DNA of 64,000 nt from Echiichthys vipera (taxonomy: Eukaryota > Chordata > Actinopteri > Perciformes > Trachinidae): assembly GCA_963691815.1 (NCBI GenBank), contig OY829662.1:4925679-4989678 (forward strand), read 5' to 3'. Below are positions 1 to 14,727 of this stretch, piece after piece (position 1 is the stretch's first letter; every line of letters starts with the position of its first letter). Both the position numbers and the translations under genes were made by a program. Below the pieces are notes generated by a model. It did not search any database. It saw nothing but the letters and a program-made list of their open reading frames with translations, and was not told where the DNA came from.

Positions 1-225
1 TTTGTTTACAGCCTGCGCGCAACGTGATTCCCGGCCAAACGTTAGCGATTGGTTATGGCAGATCCAGAGTGGCACTGGGCAGATCCAATAGTTTTAAATT
101 TCAACAGACACCTGCCTGCCAAGTTAGTTAAAGTCTATCAATTGAGTAGGTCCAGACTCTCTGTGCAAATGAAATGAAGTACGAGTCTGGTAGGACCAGG
201 CTAGGTCTACACCATGCTCTTCATT

Positions 226-502
226 ATCTCATCTCACCTCATCTCATCTTCATCCGCTTATCCTGGATCAGGTCTCAGGGGCAGCAGCTTTAGCAGGGGA
301 CCCCAAACTTCCCTTTCCCGGGCCACATAAACCAGCTCTAACTGGGGGATCCTGAGGTGTTCCCAGGCCAGTGTGGAGATCTAATCTCTCCACCTGGTCC
401 TGGGTCTTCCCAGAGGCCTCCTCCCAGCTGGACGTGCCTGGAACACCTCCCTAGGGAGGCGCCCAGGGTTCATCCTTACCAGATGATCCTGAACCACCTC
501 AA
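226..502 (-). mobile_element. LINE fragment, ORF2 C-terminus and 3' tail (family L-A, copy 1)
   Basis: Antisense copy of a non-LTR retrotransposon end. The plus strand begins with a degenerate CATCT/CTCAT-type tail and continues into sequence found again at about 3481, 6684, 43747 and 50093. In copies that keep an open frame, the minus strand encodes an arginine-rich stretch (GRPRTRWRDY) followed by a leucine-rich end, as in the C-terminus of fish LINE ORF2 proteins. This copy is 5'-truncated and has no usable frame. The clade is not assigned. Confidence 0.75.
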
Positions 503-1689
503 TATTCACTTAATGAGCAATCCTACCTGCACACTCTGGACCTGTGGGCTGATGGCTGGTGCTTGGTGATGCATCTTGTATCTGAAGGGCTACAAATCCC
601 CTAAAGTTTGTGGCCAGTTATGTGGCGTTGCATCATAATATTATTTAAATTATGTAACGTTAGGTTAGACAGGCTATAAGAAATTATTATGCCAATTATT
701 AGTAACATTCAGGGTTGCCGCGGTATGCGGTATTACCAGTGGTTGAGGCCAACACCGAGTTATTTTGTATTATTTTTTTCCAGTAATAAAGAAAAATCCG
801 GTCTTGTGTGGAACGCGGAAGACCGGTTCCACACAGCAACGCCGGTAAACAAACCCCGGGAAGCCCAATCCCTACGAGAGCTCCTCGTGCTACGGCCATC
901 CGGAGGCGCACAGAGCTTTTGGCCGTGATATTATATATAAAATTATATTATACTATTATATGATCGTTATAAGACGCTGTCACCGAGTGTGAGAGGAGAG
1001 TTGGCTGCGTCTGTCTCCAGAGCTTTTCTCTTTTTAATCCTCGCTTTTTCTGCGCCACCCTTGCTCTTTTTATTTTCCATTTTGGTTTATTATTTTCCTT
1101 GTACATCTGTGGTTGGAGCTAGGCAAACACCACTGAAGTGTGCGGACTAGTGCACGACACGTACGTTACATCAGGCTGCGTCTGCGTCTGTGTCTTGTTG
1201 GTGGCCGTGCCCTTAACGTGCGTCCGCGTCCCAGTTTCATTGGCATGATCTAACAGACCGCCAGCTCCCTGATATGACCAGCGACAGCGGTAACAGCATA
1301 CACGTGATACCCACTCCACTCAGTGCCATGACTGAACACCGGCACAAAATAAATAAAAATAATAATTGAACACCGGCCCTCGCGGCCCAAAAGTCAGACC
1401 GGCCCACCGGGAATTGTCCCGGTCCTCCCGATTAGCCACTCCGGGCCTGACGGGGACACAGTCATGTTGAAACGGGAAAGAGACAAACACCCGTTAACGC
1501 CAAGGGGGTGGATTTTACAGTCACATGAGTTACTTAGGCTATTGGGAAAGTTGAAAGGTCAATGACAAAAGCTCTCAGACCCATGAAGCGCGCTGACACT
1601 CAAAGTGCTGAAACCTGAAGACGAGCACCAGCGCCTGAGAGCCGAGGAGCTGTCTACTTCGGTGTGGTGCTGAAGTAAAGCCTATAGCA
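503..1689. other. No gene recognised
   Basis: Anonymous sequence. GC-rich blocks around 720-760 and 1370-1450 (runs of CCGG and CCCGG) look like decayed transposon ends, but no partner ends or coding frame could be found. Short open frames here lack splice context and any recognisable motif. Confidence 0.5.
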
Positions 1690-1891
1690 CATGGGTTTCA
1701 AAGTGATCCAGTAAAGGGCCGTGTGGCTGCAGGTTTTCATTCCAACCAATCAAAAACACACCTGGTCCAACAAATCACCTGTGTGAAGACAGTTCAGGTG
1801 ATTGAGTAAGTTAAGTCAGGTGTGTTCCTGCTCGGTTGGAATGAAAACCTGCAGCCACATGGCCCTTTACTGGATCACTTTGACACCCATG
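1690..1891. mobile_element. Palindromic hAT-type MITE with 8-bp target duplication
   Basis: A 202-bp foldback. The two halves are inverted copies of each other (the arm with GGCTGCAGGTTTTCATTCC is repeated in inverse orientation), so the single strand can form one long hairpin. The ends are inverted (CATGGGTTTCAAAG against CTTTGACACCCATG). The element is flanked by a perfect 8-bp duplication, CTATAGCA, at 1682-1689 and 1892-1899. An 8-bp duplication is typical of hAT transposition. No coding capacity. Confidence 0.85.
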
Positions 1892-2640
1892 CTATAGCAT
1901 ATGGTGAGACGGAAGAGAGGTGCAATATTGGACAAAAAACAACACCATGTCCCGAAAAATGGCCAGCTGCAAACAATCCGCCCAATCGGCCCGAGGATGA
2001 TGGATTGCTCTCCCAACAGGCCCCCCAACCCCACCCCACAGGCCCCAGTGCACTCGTTATATTTACGCCTCTTCTGACGGCCCAAAACATGAAAAACAGG
2101 CCCAGACTAAAATTAGTATAGTGGGTTTCATTTGAAGACTTGTTATTAGGCCAAATAGCGTAAGACTGTGAATGAAAAAGTGTTTTGGAGCCAGTGGGCG
2201 TGATGTGTCCTGCAATTCCATCGGTAGCCACTACTGTTTTATGATGTATTGTTGTGTTTTATGATTTGCTGTTGCGTTTTATAATTTGCTGTTGTGTTTT
2301 TCTATTTTCTGTAGTGTTTTTCTCTTTGCTGTGTTGATTTGCACTTCAAATTGCCGGATAAGCTCACATCCTTCTAACTCCACACCTCCAATTTTCACAT
2401 TTTCAGTCTTGTGAGTGACATCCCTTGAGGCCATTTATCAGACTTTACACAGCTCCCTTTGGAGACAGTGAAGGCTTTTATACAATCTTTAAAACATATG
2501 CAGTGGTGCTCCCTAACATCTGGAAAGACACTTCGATGTGGAGCATAGGTGGAGATCCCTTCTAAAGTGACAACTTTTCTGCTTCGATTTATCACGATGA
2601 AGTTAATATTGATAGCACAATGTAATGGCTTTAGAAATAT
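1892..2640. other. No gene recognised
   Basis: Anonymous DNA. Around 2225-2335 there is a run of imperfect tandem repeats based on GTTGTGTTTTAT. Open frames across 1875-2231 overlap on both strands and carry no motif. Confidence 0.5.
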
Positions 2641-2745
2641 TTCATTTCAATTCAATTCAATTCAATTCAATTTTATTTATAGTGCCAAATCATAACAAAA
2701 GTTATCTCAGGACACTTTACAGAGTAGGTAAAGACCACACTCTAT
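2641..2745 (-). repeat. Retroposon 3' tail, antisense, (ATTCA)n end
   Basis: Starts with a run of TTCAA units and runs into TTTTATTTATAGTGCCAAATC and then TCAGGACACTTTACAGAGTAGG. The same sequence occurs in the opposite orientation around 22490-22555, so it is a dispersed retroposon end rather than unique DNA. I read it as the poly-pentamer tail of a 5'-truncated fish LINE or SINE on the minus strand. Confidence 0.6.
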
Positions 2746-3480
2746 GACTTATTTATGATTTACATAGACCCAACAATTCCCCCGTAGAGTACGGTGGCGT
2801 TGAAAACCTTCCCTATAACAGGCAGGAACGTCAGACAGACCCAGCTCTGTGGAGGACGGACATCTGTCCTGAAACCACCAGCTTTTAGACCGGTTCCCTA
2901 TAAGCTTGGCTTTCACCGTGAGCCACCAGGTTTGAACTCCCATGGAAATGACGACTCGCTTGACAACACAAAAGGAAGCAGAAAGCACTCGAGGTGTGCC
3001 TGCACTTATGAAGGTAATAAATAATAAAACAGAGGCTTCATAGTCTGAACCGTGACTGCAAACTTTTTTGTCTTCCACACTATCAATGGCAGCGCATCAC
3101 AGCTGCACGACATATAACGTCAACGTGGCACTGCATCACTGTTTACTAGAGAGCATATTGCCAAGAGGCAAGTCAACAAAACAACTCAACAAAAAAGATT
3201 ACAGAAGCTATCATCAGCTGGTGGGAATGGTGGACAGGGACAACCGGAGTAACTGTGGAAACTAATGTTACCCGGCAAAAAAAAAGCTCTGTGGATGGAG
3301 GAAGAGGGAGTGTGTTAAAAAACGTTATTTCTACTAAGCTACATGCGTAAGTAACAAAACCTGCCTACTTAATTAATACTGGCACTGAGATCGAGGTTTT
3401 GTTCTGACTTGAGTGTTTTTTGAGCGTCACGCACCTCTAAATGAAAAACTGGTTACTCCTCACTAGTTCTTAGAGACACT
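2746..3480. other. No gene recognised
   Basis: Short overlapping open frames on both strands, no motif, no splice pattern and no clear repeat. Confidence 0.45.
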
Positions 3481-3797
3481 CATCTCATCTCATCTCATCT
3501 TCATCTGCTTATCCGGGGTCGGGTCACGGGGGCAGCAGCTTTAGCAGGGGACCCCAAACATTAACCAGCTCTAACTGGGGGATCCCGAGGCGTTCCCAGG
3601 CCAGTGTGGAGATATAATCTCTCCACCTGGTCCTGGGTCTTCCCCGAGGCCTCCTCCCAGCTGGACGTGCCTGGAACACCTCCCTAGGGAGGCGCCCAGG
3701 GTTCATCCTTACTAGATGCCCGAACCACCTCAACTGGCTCCTTTCAACGCTAAGGAGCAGTGGCTCTACTCCGAGTTCCTCACGGATGGCTGAACTT
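3481..3797 (-). mobile_element. LINE fragment, ORF2 C-terminus (family L-A, copy 2)
   Basis: The best-preserved copy of this family. The minus-strand frame (3814 down to 3524) reads through a C-terminal ORF2 region with REELGVEPLLL, RSQLRWFGHLVRM, PRGRPRTRWRDYISTLAWER and GPLLKLLPP. It then enters the CATCT tail on the far side. It lacks the reverse transcriptase core, so it is a 5'-truncated dead insertion. Confidence 0.85.
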
Positions 3798-3839
3798 ACG
3801 TTTTTAATAAACATTTAAACCCTCAAACTGCTGTGTAAC

Positions 3840-4410
3840 TGTGCCAACTGACCAAGCTAACGTTTGCCCGCTAACATATGAGAAGGTCATCCCTATGTTG
3901 CCCTTTTTCCCACAAAGGGTCCTATGTTCCCCAGTCGCATAAGTCTATGCCGCCGCTGATTTAATTCAGCGATTTGTTAGGGTTAGGGGTTACGATAAGG
4001 GGGTAGGGTTAGGGGTTACGGTTAGGGGGTAGGGTTAGGGGTTACGGTTAGGGGGTAGGGGGTAGGGTTAGGGGTTACGGTTAGGGCGTAGGGTTAGGGG
4101 GTTACGGTTAGGGGGTAGGGTTAGGGATTACGGTTAGGGGGTAGGGTTAGGGGTTACGGTTAGGGGGTAGGGTTAGGGGGTAGGGTTAGGGGTTACGGTT
4201 AGGGGGTAGGGTTGGGGGTTACGATTAGGGGGTAGGGTTAGGGGTTACGGTTAGGGGGTAGGGTTAGGGTGCACATAGGCGTATTTGCTGTGGAATTCTG
4301 CACTGATTGTGGAAAAAATGACAGATTGGGGAACATAGGACCCTTTCTGTGAAAAGCGGGGAACATCGGACCCTTTTTACAAACAGGGAACATAGGGCCT
4401 GAGTAACATA
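3840..4410. mobile_element. Foldback element enclosing a telomere-like array (copy 1)
   Basis: Inverted arms flank a minisatellite. The left arm around 3911-3934 (AAAGGGTCCTATGTTCCCCA) is matched in inverse orientation around 4328-4351 (GGGGAACATAGGACCCTTT), and the right arm has further degenerate GGGAACAT.GG.CC units to about 4400. Just inside the left arm is a small dyad, GCTGATTTAATTCAGC. A second copy with the same order of parts lies at 11721-11960, which shows that this is a dispersed unit. No coding frame. Class uncertain. Confidence 0.65.
3976..4270 (+). repeat. TTAGGG-rich minisatellite
   Basis: About 295 bp of tandem repeats alternating GGGTTAGGGG, TTACGG and TTAGGGGG, with a unit of about 25 bp. 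The plus strand is G-rich and contains many TTAGGG words, but the array is not a pure hexamer repeat. It is bounded by the inverted arms of the enclosing foldback element, so it is not a simple interstitial telomere. Confidence 0.85.
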
Positions 4411-5650
<1,240 letters not shown>

Positions 5651-5808
5651 GTAACACGGTGTATTCTCTCCATTTCTCTCTCCACCTCCCCTTATCATCT
5701 CTACTGCTTGTCCTCCCCCCACCCCCCTCTCTCAGTGCAGAGCTAATGTGCTGTGTTGGTCTGCAGCACTGTGCTCTGCTGTATTAGGTCCACTACAACG
5801 TCACTGAA

Positions 5809-6494
<686 letters not shown>

Positions 6495-6681
6495 TGAGTT
6501 TGGTTAGCACTGTCGCCTCACAGCGAGAAGGTTCCAGGTTCGCATCCCAACTGGGGCCTTTCTGTGTGGAGTTTGCATGTTCTCCCCGTGTCTGCGTGGG
6601 TTTTCTCCGGGTTCTCCGGTTTCCTCCCACAATCCAAAGACATGCAGGTGTTACGTTCATTGATGACTCTACAAAATTGCC
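6495..6681 (+). mobile_element. tRNA-derived SINE, 3'-truncated (family S-2, copy 1)
   Basis: The tRNA-like head reads GGTTAGCACTGTCGCCTCAC and then a B-box-like AGGTTCGCATCCC. It is followed by the conserved body GTGTGGAGTTTGCATGTTCTC and TTTCCTCCCACAATCCAAAG. The L2-like 3' part seen in the copies at 57692 and 63652 is missing. The sequence stops abruptly at a LINE fragment. Confidence 0.8.
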
Positions 6682-6683
6682 AC

Positions 6684-6990
6684 GTTAACCAGCTCTAACT
6701 GGGGGATCCCGAGGCGTCCCAGGCCAGTGTGGAGATCTAATCTCTCCACCTGGTCCTGGGTCTTCTCCGAGGCCTCCTCCCAGCTGGACGTGCCTGGAAC
6801 ACCTCCCTAGGGAGGCGCCCAGGGGGCATCCTTTCAACGCAAAGGAGCAGCGGCTCTACTCCGAGTTCCTCACGGATGGCTGAACTTCTCCCCCTCTCTC
6901 TAAGGGAGACTCCAGACCCCCTCCTGAGGAAACACATTTCGGCCGCTTGTACCCGCGACCCGCTTGTACCCGCGACCAGACCACTGCACA
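6684..6990 (-). mobile_element. LINE fragment (family L-A, copy 3)
   Basis: Minus-strand ORF2 C-terminal region (EMCFLRRGSGVSLRERGRS, then REELGVEPLLL and RLPREVFQARPAGRRPRRRP). It has an internal deletion removing the RSQLRWFGHLV segment present in the 3481 copy, and it lacks the 3' tail. It directly abuts the truncated SINE at 6495-6681. Confidence 0.75.
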
Positions 6991-8699
6991 AGGTCCTCCA
7001 AAATGATAATACTGTTGAATCAACATTTTTTATGCTATTACAGAACAGTTGCATTAGACAGAATTAGTTTTAGCTCTAGGTGTGTCTATTAAACTGGCAA
7101 CAGAGTGTAAAACGATGAACTGACAAACTCGGACAAAACGGCTCAGCAGAGAAGCTTTCCTCATCAGTCCTGAAGTCCGCTTCAGCACCTTGGACAGTGC
7201 CAACACCACTGAGAGCTCACTGTCCGTGACAGGTTACATCCTTTTGATACAGACATGCACGCTCGGTTTCTATTCTGGCAAGCATAAATACAAAAGGGAA
7301 CATGTATGAGTTAGAATGAGGTGTGAAGACTTAATGAAACACTAAAAAATAGATTACCGATGAGGGATATGAGAAATGGTGTGCCAGTTTATCACCACAT
7401 CATGTTTCTATTGCTCTGATTGCGTACAGGCTACTACATGAACACACTTAACTTGTACATTTTGTTGTTAAGCAGCAGACTTTTGTTTTTCTGGTCAGTC
7501 AAAGGAAACCCAATGTTCAAAGTGAAGTAGGTTATTCGGGATGTCTGAGGGCAGAGTATTGATTTGTATGATGCATTCACTTGAAATGGGAATCGCTGCT
7601 TGCACTGCTCGACTGTTACGGAAATGTCCGTCTGTCGAAGTGCTGACTTTGAAGGGATGCTGATGTAATTGTTAATAATGACCGTAGCTCTGCGGTGTAC
7701 TTATTTTCACCTTGATGAAAAAAATCCACAACAAAGCAAGTAAGGGGATGCGAAGGGTACGAGAATAGGCTAGTTATTTTTGTAGAATGTTATTTTAAAT
7801 CATCTACATTTTATTGTTAAACACCGAGTAACAACTTGCTGGGCAAGTCTGGGCCTGTATTTACATAACTTTTTTTTTTTAACTGAGCACTAAAAGGACT
7901 CCTAAATAGCACTAAAAGTGCCAAGTGTCACTGATATGAAACAAAGAGTAATATAAGCTACTGACTAGTCAAGTATATGCGCAGCTAATTATCAGCCCCT
8001 GACAGCTCGTTAACAATTACCACGTAATTATCAGACTATAATCAAATCGTTGATAGTGAGAGGTGCAAATGAAACTGGACGCAGGAACAGCATTTACTTC
8101 TTGTCCAACTTGCATGAAAGGAAGGACATTATTTTAAAAAAAGAAAAGAAAATCCAGAGTCTCGATGATTGAAAAAGCCAAGAAGAAGCGAGGGGAAATA
8201 TACGCCTCGAGGTAAACGCAGCTTTCCCACCACCATTAAAGGTTTGCTGGCAGAAGCCGTTTTACAATTGTTGGTGATTTACTCTGAGTGTCTTAGGCGT
8301 CCTCTTGACTACTTCTCGCAGATTTAGGATGCTTTGTGAAATACTCTTAGACCAAAAATGTAAGAGTCTAAACTTAGCACTAACACAATCCTTTTTTAAC
8401 AGAGAAATCAGAAAGTTAGGAGCTGCTTTAGGCCTAAATATTTTTTGGACATGGGCCCTGTTGTGCTGACCATATTCCATATTACCCTTTTGACTCTTCA
8501 CTCTAAACGGATCATGTATTAGTAGGCTAACATTAGCTTTATCAGTTGTGTCAGTTAGCTGCACAACAACAGTAACACAGCAGTTGGGTGTAAATGTTCA
8601 GTCACAACTAATCTCTATGTATGAACAAGTTCATGAGGAGCAACCGGGTTTAATTTAGTAATGCGTAAATCTGTGATAGGTTAAAATGTTTTTGTATAG
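6991..8699. other. No gene recognised
   Basis: About 1.7 kb of AT-rich sequence with no conserved frame, splice-like exon series or recognisable repeat. Confidence 0.45.
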
Positions 8700-8800
8700 T
8701 TGCACTGTCATTATTTGCTGCTCTGTGTGCCCTGAATTGCCCCCCGGGGACAAATAAAGTTTTTTGAATTGAGTTGAATTGAATTGAATTGAATTGAATC
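8700..8800 (+). repeat. Retroposon 3' end with (GAATT)n tail
   Basis: The sequence CCCGGGGACAAATAAAGTTTT runs directly into GAATTGAGTTGAATTGAATT pentamers, as at the 3' ends of fish LINE/SINE insertions. No coding part is left. It lies just outside the TTAA element that starts at 8820. Confidence 0.55.
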
Positions 8801-8819
8801 TCACTTAGAAAACACTTAA

Positions 8820-10034
8820 AGTGAAATCCGGCGTAAAATCATCTTTTACGGGTCTTTTACAGCAAATACACTCGTCAAATTAGCCATCGAGACAATTTTT
8901 GTTCATGTAACAACTAATATCTGGGATATCCCGGAGAGTCGCTAACAGCCGAACGTGGCTAACACTGATTAGCTCGGGGCATTACGGTGAAGGCATTCAA
9001 AGGTCTTTTTTAACCACTAATACTGCTCAAAATAACAGCAAACCTCTGCAGTAGCATGAGAAGAGTCCCTGCACATAAAACAAAGCACCAATGGGCTCCT
9101 TCCTCTTGGATTGCATTTGGTAATCCACTTGAATGGACTTTACTAGCTTATCAGCTGCAGCTGGAGTTTGAACCAGAACAAAGAGTTCAGATCACATGAC
9201 CCCTGTTCTTAAGACCTAACACTGGCTCCCAGTCAGCTACAGAAGACATTTTTAAAGTTCTGCTACTGGTTTACAAATCCCTGAATGGTTTTGGTCCAGA
9301 TACATGAATCACAGAGTAGAGTATAAGCCAGGCAGAGCTCTGAGATCTACAGACTTAGGTCGAATAGTGGAGCACAGAGTTCAAACTGGACATGGTGAAG
9401 CAGCATTTAGCTGTGATGCTGCACACAACTGGAACAAACTACCAGCAGATCTGAAATCAGCCCCAACTAGGAGCACTTTTAAATCCACGTTCAAATCATT
9501 GTGCTTATAGTTGAGCTCTTTTTTAATAACTTAAAACTTTGTCTTTTTCTTTTCTTTTACTTTTTTATTCTGCTTTGCTCTTGCTTTTAACTGTGTTTTT
9601 TGTTCTTATGCTGTTTTTTTGTTTTTTTTAATTGTCTTTATGTAAAGCACATTGAGTTGCCTTGGTATGAAATGCGCTATATAAATAAAGACGCCTTGCC
9701 TTGCCTTACTATGAGAGGAGCTGCTACTGGGGCCAGTTGGTAAGTCTTTCAAAACACTCTGTTAATAAACTCCGGGTAATGTGTCAGGACTCTTATGCTA
9801 CTGCAGAGGTTTGGTGTTATCATGAGCAGTATTAGTGGTTGAACGAGCCGTTTCACCACTTCCCCGAGCTAACAGCATTAGCCGCATTCGGCTGTTAGCG
9901 ATTGTTAACAACTGTTAACACTGGGATATCTCCGTTTATAGTTGTTACGCAGAAAGAAAATGTCTCAATGAGTTATTATGATGAGTGTATTTGCGGAAAT
10001 GGACCCCGGGATGATTTTACGCCGGAATTTCCCT
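8820..10034. mobile_element. TTAA-flanked element with about 330-bp terminal inverted repeats, hosting a nested LINE
   Basis: The left arm (8820 to about 9141) and the right arm (about 9712-10034) are inverted, diverged copies. Shared stretches include GGCGTAAAATCATC at the tips, TTAGCTCGGG, ACCACTAATACTGCTC and AACCTCTGCAGTAGCAT. Both ends sit on TTAA (8816-8819 and 10035-10038), the piggyBac-type target duplication. The middle is occupied by a LINE (9146-9705). A related single arm is at 17122-17470. No transposase frame is present, so the element is non-autonomous. Confidence 0.75.
9146..9705 (+). mobile_element. 5'-truncated LINE nested in the TTAA element
   Basis: The plus strand carries decayed ORF2 C-terminal coding sequence; the cleanest frame, 9304-9510, contains VQTGHGEAAFSCDAAHNWNK and LPADLKSAPTRSTFKSTFKS, typical of CR1/L2-type fish LINE ends. 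A T-rich 3' UTR follows, then ATAAATAAAGACGCC and a CTTGC repeat tail. It is bracketed by TTACTA at 9140-9145 and 9706-9711, a probable target-site duplication. Dead insertion. Confidence 0.8.
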
Positions 10035-10038
10035 TTAA

Positions 10039-11720
<1,682 letters not shown>

Positions 11721-11960
11721 TAAGCCTATGTGTTCGCTGATTTAATTCAGCATTTTAGGGTTAGGGGTTACGGTTAGGGTCAGGGTAAAGGTCAGGGTTA
11801 GGGGTTACGGTTAGGGTCAGGGTAAAGGTCAGGGTTAGGGGGTAGAGTTAGGGTCTACATAGGCCTATTTGCCGTGGAATTTGGCACTATTTGTGGAAAG
11901 GTTAACAGATCGGGGAACATAGGACCCTTTCTGTGAAAAGCAGAGAACATTGGACATTTA
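11721..11960. mobile_element. Foldback element enclosing a telomere-like array (copy 2)
   Basis: Same order of parts as 3840-4410: CTATG, the dyad GCTGATTTAATTCAGC, a TTAGGG-rich array at about 11754-11850 (here with GGTCAGGGTAAAGGTCAGGG units), then CATAGGCCTATTTGC and the right arm GGGGAACATAGGACCCTTTC. The array is much shorter than in copy 1 and has a different internal variant, so the arrays have evolved independently inside homologous borders. Confidence 0.65.
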
Positions 11961-12714
11961 AAAAGAAAAAAAAAAAAAGGTCCTGAATTTGAGTAGCCAG
12001 CAGCTAACTGATCTCTGCGCCCTAAAATAACGCTAGCCTCTTCGTGGCAGCCACGGAGTACAACAAACCCCTTCCCCCACAGTGCTGAAAAACAAAACCT
12101 AGGCAAACCTCAGCTTGCTTGTTCGCTAACCGGTAAGCTACCGCCACAAATAGAGCATAAATTCTATGGGAAACACGGGGGAAACAAATTATACTTAACA
12201 TAATAATACTACAACTCGTCCATGAACATTATTTCTCCCTGAGTCGTGTCAAAAAGATTTGCTGATTGTTTAACAATGAAGATAACAAACTCCCATGATC
12301 CCAATTACATGTCGTACTTGATTGTAAGACTTAGGTTCAGAGTTAGAGAAAGATCATGGTTTGGGTTTAAATATTTACGTGGTTAAAATACCATTTTTAA
12401 ATTTAGCATTGCACCGCTATCAAAATCAATTCAGTGCATTTTATTTCTTGCACCTACATTGAAGTTGAAGTTCAAAAGTCTGCTGTGAGAAAAAAAAGAA
12501 CGTGATTCATTTGAGAACAATAAAGACACCAGACAGACCTGTTTTTTTTGCTGTAGGGGGGCATGACACAAGTTTGGGAACGACTGTCAATAGTTAATGT
12601 AGTATAATACTCATATTCTCTTATAATGTATGTTCTCACAAAGTAGTAATGTGCAATCTAAATGATTATACTGACACTGTAAACCTTGCCCAACACTGTA
12701 TTCACTTGTGGTCA
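11961..12714. other. No gene recognised
   Basis: AT-rich anonymous sequence. Confidence 0.45.
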
Positions 12715-12730
12715 GAGAGAGGGAGAGAGA

Positions 12731-12764
<34 letters not shown>

Positions 12765-12822
12765 CAGAGAGAGAGAAAGAGAGAGAGACAGAGAGAGACA
12801 GAGAGAGAGAGAGACAGAGACA
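12715..12822 (+). repeat. (GA)n microsatellite with GACAGA interruptions
   Basis: About 105 bp of GA repeat broken by CAGA, TAGA and AAGA variants. A shorter GA run follows at about 13010-13030. Confidence 0.95.
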
Positions 12823-13075
12823 GTGATAAATTGGTCCGGCTGCTGACTTGGCGAAATTAAAAACAGGAAAATTGCGTGTGTGTTCTAGGTGTAGGATGGG
12901 AACAGTGCAGCAAGCAAAAAGCACAAGACATTTACAACAAGGGAGAAATAGAGTCGAAAGAAAGCTGCTTTTGTAATTACAGTGTACTGGTGGAGCGAGA
13001 TATTTTAGAGAGAGAGAGAGAGAAAGAGAGTAATATGCACAATAATTCCAGCAGCAGTCATTGGCAATGCAAAGC

Positions 13076-13600
13076 TTAGATCTCAGACCTCCTTCTGGGA
13101 ATCTCAGACATAAAATAGTGCAAAGTTTTAGTGACAGTGTCAAAGTGACCTGGCCTGTAGTCTGAAGCTGTCCGTGAGCCTGATGGTGCAGGACCTGAGG
13201 GTGCAGGACCTGATGCTTCGACAGGTCTGCCAAATGACAGCAGGCCCAACAGTTCTCTGGGATGATTCAGGTCCCTGATAAACCTGTTGGACTTCTTCCT
13301 GTACCGCTGGGTGTAGAGATCCTCCACGGATGGCAGCTCCACCCTGGTGATGTGCTAAGTGGTTTTCACTACCCTCTATAGGGCCTCAATGTTGAGGGTA
13401 AAGCAACAGTCATACCAGGCGGTGATGCAGTCAGTTAGGAAACTCTCGATGGTGCACCTGTAGAAGTTGCAGAGTATCCTGGAGTCCGCGTTGAACCTTC
13501 ATAGTCTGCAAAGGAAGACGTCCCGCTGTCCTTGTGACGGTGTCTGTGTGGTGAGTCCAAGACAGGTGACTCCCATCTTTAGGTTAAAGAAAATGGGGAC
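13076..13600 (-). mobile_element. LINE fragment, ORF2 C-terminus (family L-B)
   Basis: The minus-strand frame at 13342-13076 reads MELPSVEDLYTQRYRKKSNR and FIRDLNHPRELLGLL. Fish LINE ORF2 C-termini carry a comparable 'LPS..DLYT.RC.RK....I..D..HP' segment. Upstream on the same strand (to about 13600) interrupted frames continue the similarity (CTV/LVG-type tRNA-like or RT linker not preserved). Truncated and dead; clade not assigned. Confidence 0.6.
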
Positions 13601-14598
13601 ATGTCCTTCTGCCTGTCGACTGTACAGACAGGTGGATTCTGAAGGGCTAGGCTAAGATTTTAGGCAAGTACGCATTTGTTGTCTTCAGTCTTACAGTATG
13701 TCTGGGGGTGAAGTACAGAGCTGGAGTCAGGATGTGGTTAGGTTAGCTTAGCATTAAGACTGGATGCAGCAACTCTGGTGATAGCATGGGTTGCCAGATA
13801 CGGATGGTGAGTTCAGGTTAAGGCTCTGTCCAGGCAAATATGGCAACCCCACAGTGACAGCAAGACTCCGGGATGCTGTGCAGTCACTGTACCTGCAAAA
13901 TAGTTCCAGTATGCAACTTCTCCTAAAACAACACTGTTACTGAATTGTCCAATCAGGAACAGCAGGTCGGTTCGGCTGTAGTTGGACACTCAGGATTTAA
14001 AATGTTAGGAGAATAGTGTCTTTCTAAAACTAACACACGAGAGTGAAAGTGTAAGGAATGGATTAAACGGTGTTTATCTGCTCTAACATACCCTGCCAAC
14101 ATAAGACTGTTCAGCCACCTAGCGTATGTGTAATAATGCAAGCTAAGCAGCCAAAGCGGTTTCTATTTTATTGTTTTAGCATGAGAACATGTGGCATACT
14201 AGTGCTTATTTCAGGCCAATTTGACAAGATTGGGCTTCCACCAGGGGACCAATAGTCCAATACAAGCTCTGAGTAGATGCACTGAGTAAATCAGCGACTT
14301 GTGGACCAGAATTTCTCTGATTAAACAAAGAAAAAAACGTAAGTCATTTCTTTTGGCGCCAAGGACGAACAATTAAAAGTTAGCACTTAAAGGGTAATGC
14401 TAAAAACCACAAACCAAGCCAGAAACTTAGTCATGGAGCTGAACTTCAACACACAATAATTACAAAGTCAGCCTACAATCACCTAAAGAATATATCAGGG
14501 ATTAAAGGACTTAGAAAAACGTGTCCATGCATTTACCTTCAGCAGGCTCGACTGCTGTTACAGTGTCTTTACAGGTTTCCCTAAAAAGTCCATCAGAC
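13601..14598. other. No gene recognised
   Basis: Anonymous sequence; no supported frame or repeat. Confidence 0.45.
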
Positions 14599-14727
14599 AT
14601 TCATTCATTCATTCATTCATCTTCAACCGCTAATCCCGGGGTCGGTGTCGCGGGGGGTGCTGGAGCAGATCCCAGCTGACATCGGGCGTGAGGCGGGGTA
14701 CATCCTGGACAGGACGCCAGTCAGCCG
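14599..14727 (-). mobile_element. SINE 3' part with (ATTC)n tail, antisense (family S-2, copy 2)
   Basis: On the plus strand the (ATTC)n tail is followed by ATCTTCAACCGCTAATCCC, then GATCCCAGCTGACATCGGGC and GACAGGACGCCAGTC. This is the reverse complement of the 3' end of the copy at 57692-58027. Only the L2-like 3' part remains. It is joined directly to a LINE fragment on the opposite strand. Confidence 0.8.

Noticed and set aside
3976..4270. True interstitial telomere or chromosome-fusion scar
   Set aside because: The repeat is not pure TTAGGG, sits inside inverted arms, and recurs with the same borders at 11.7 kb, so a dispersed element explains it better.
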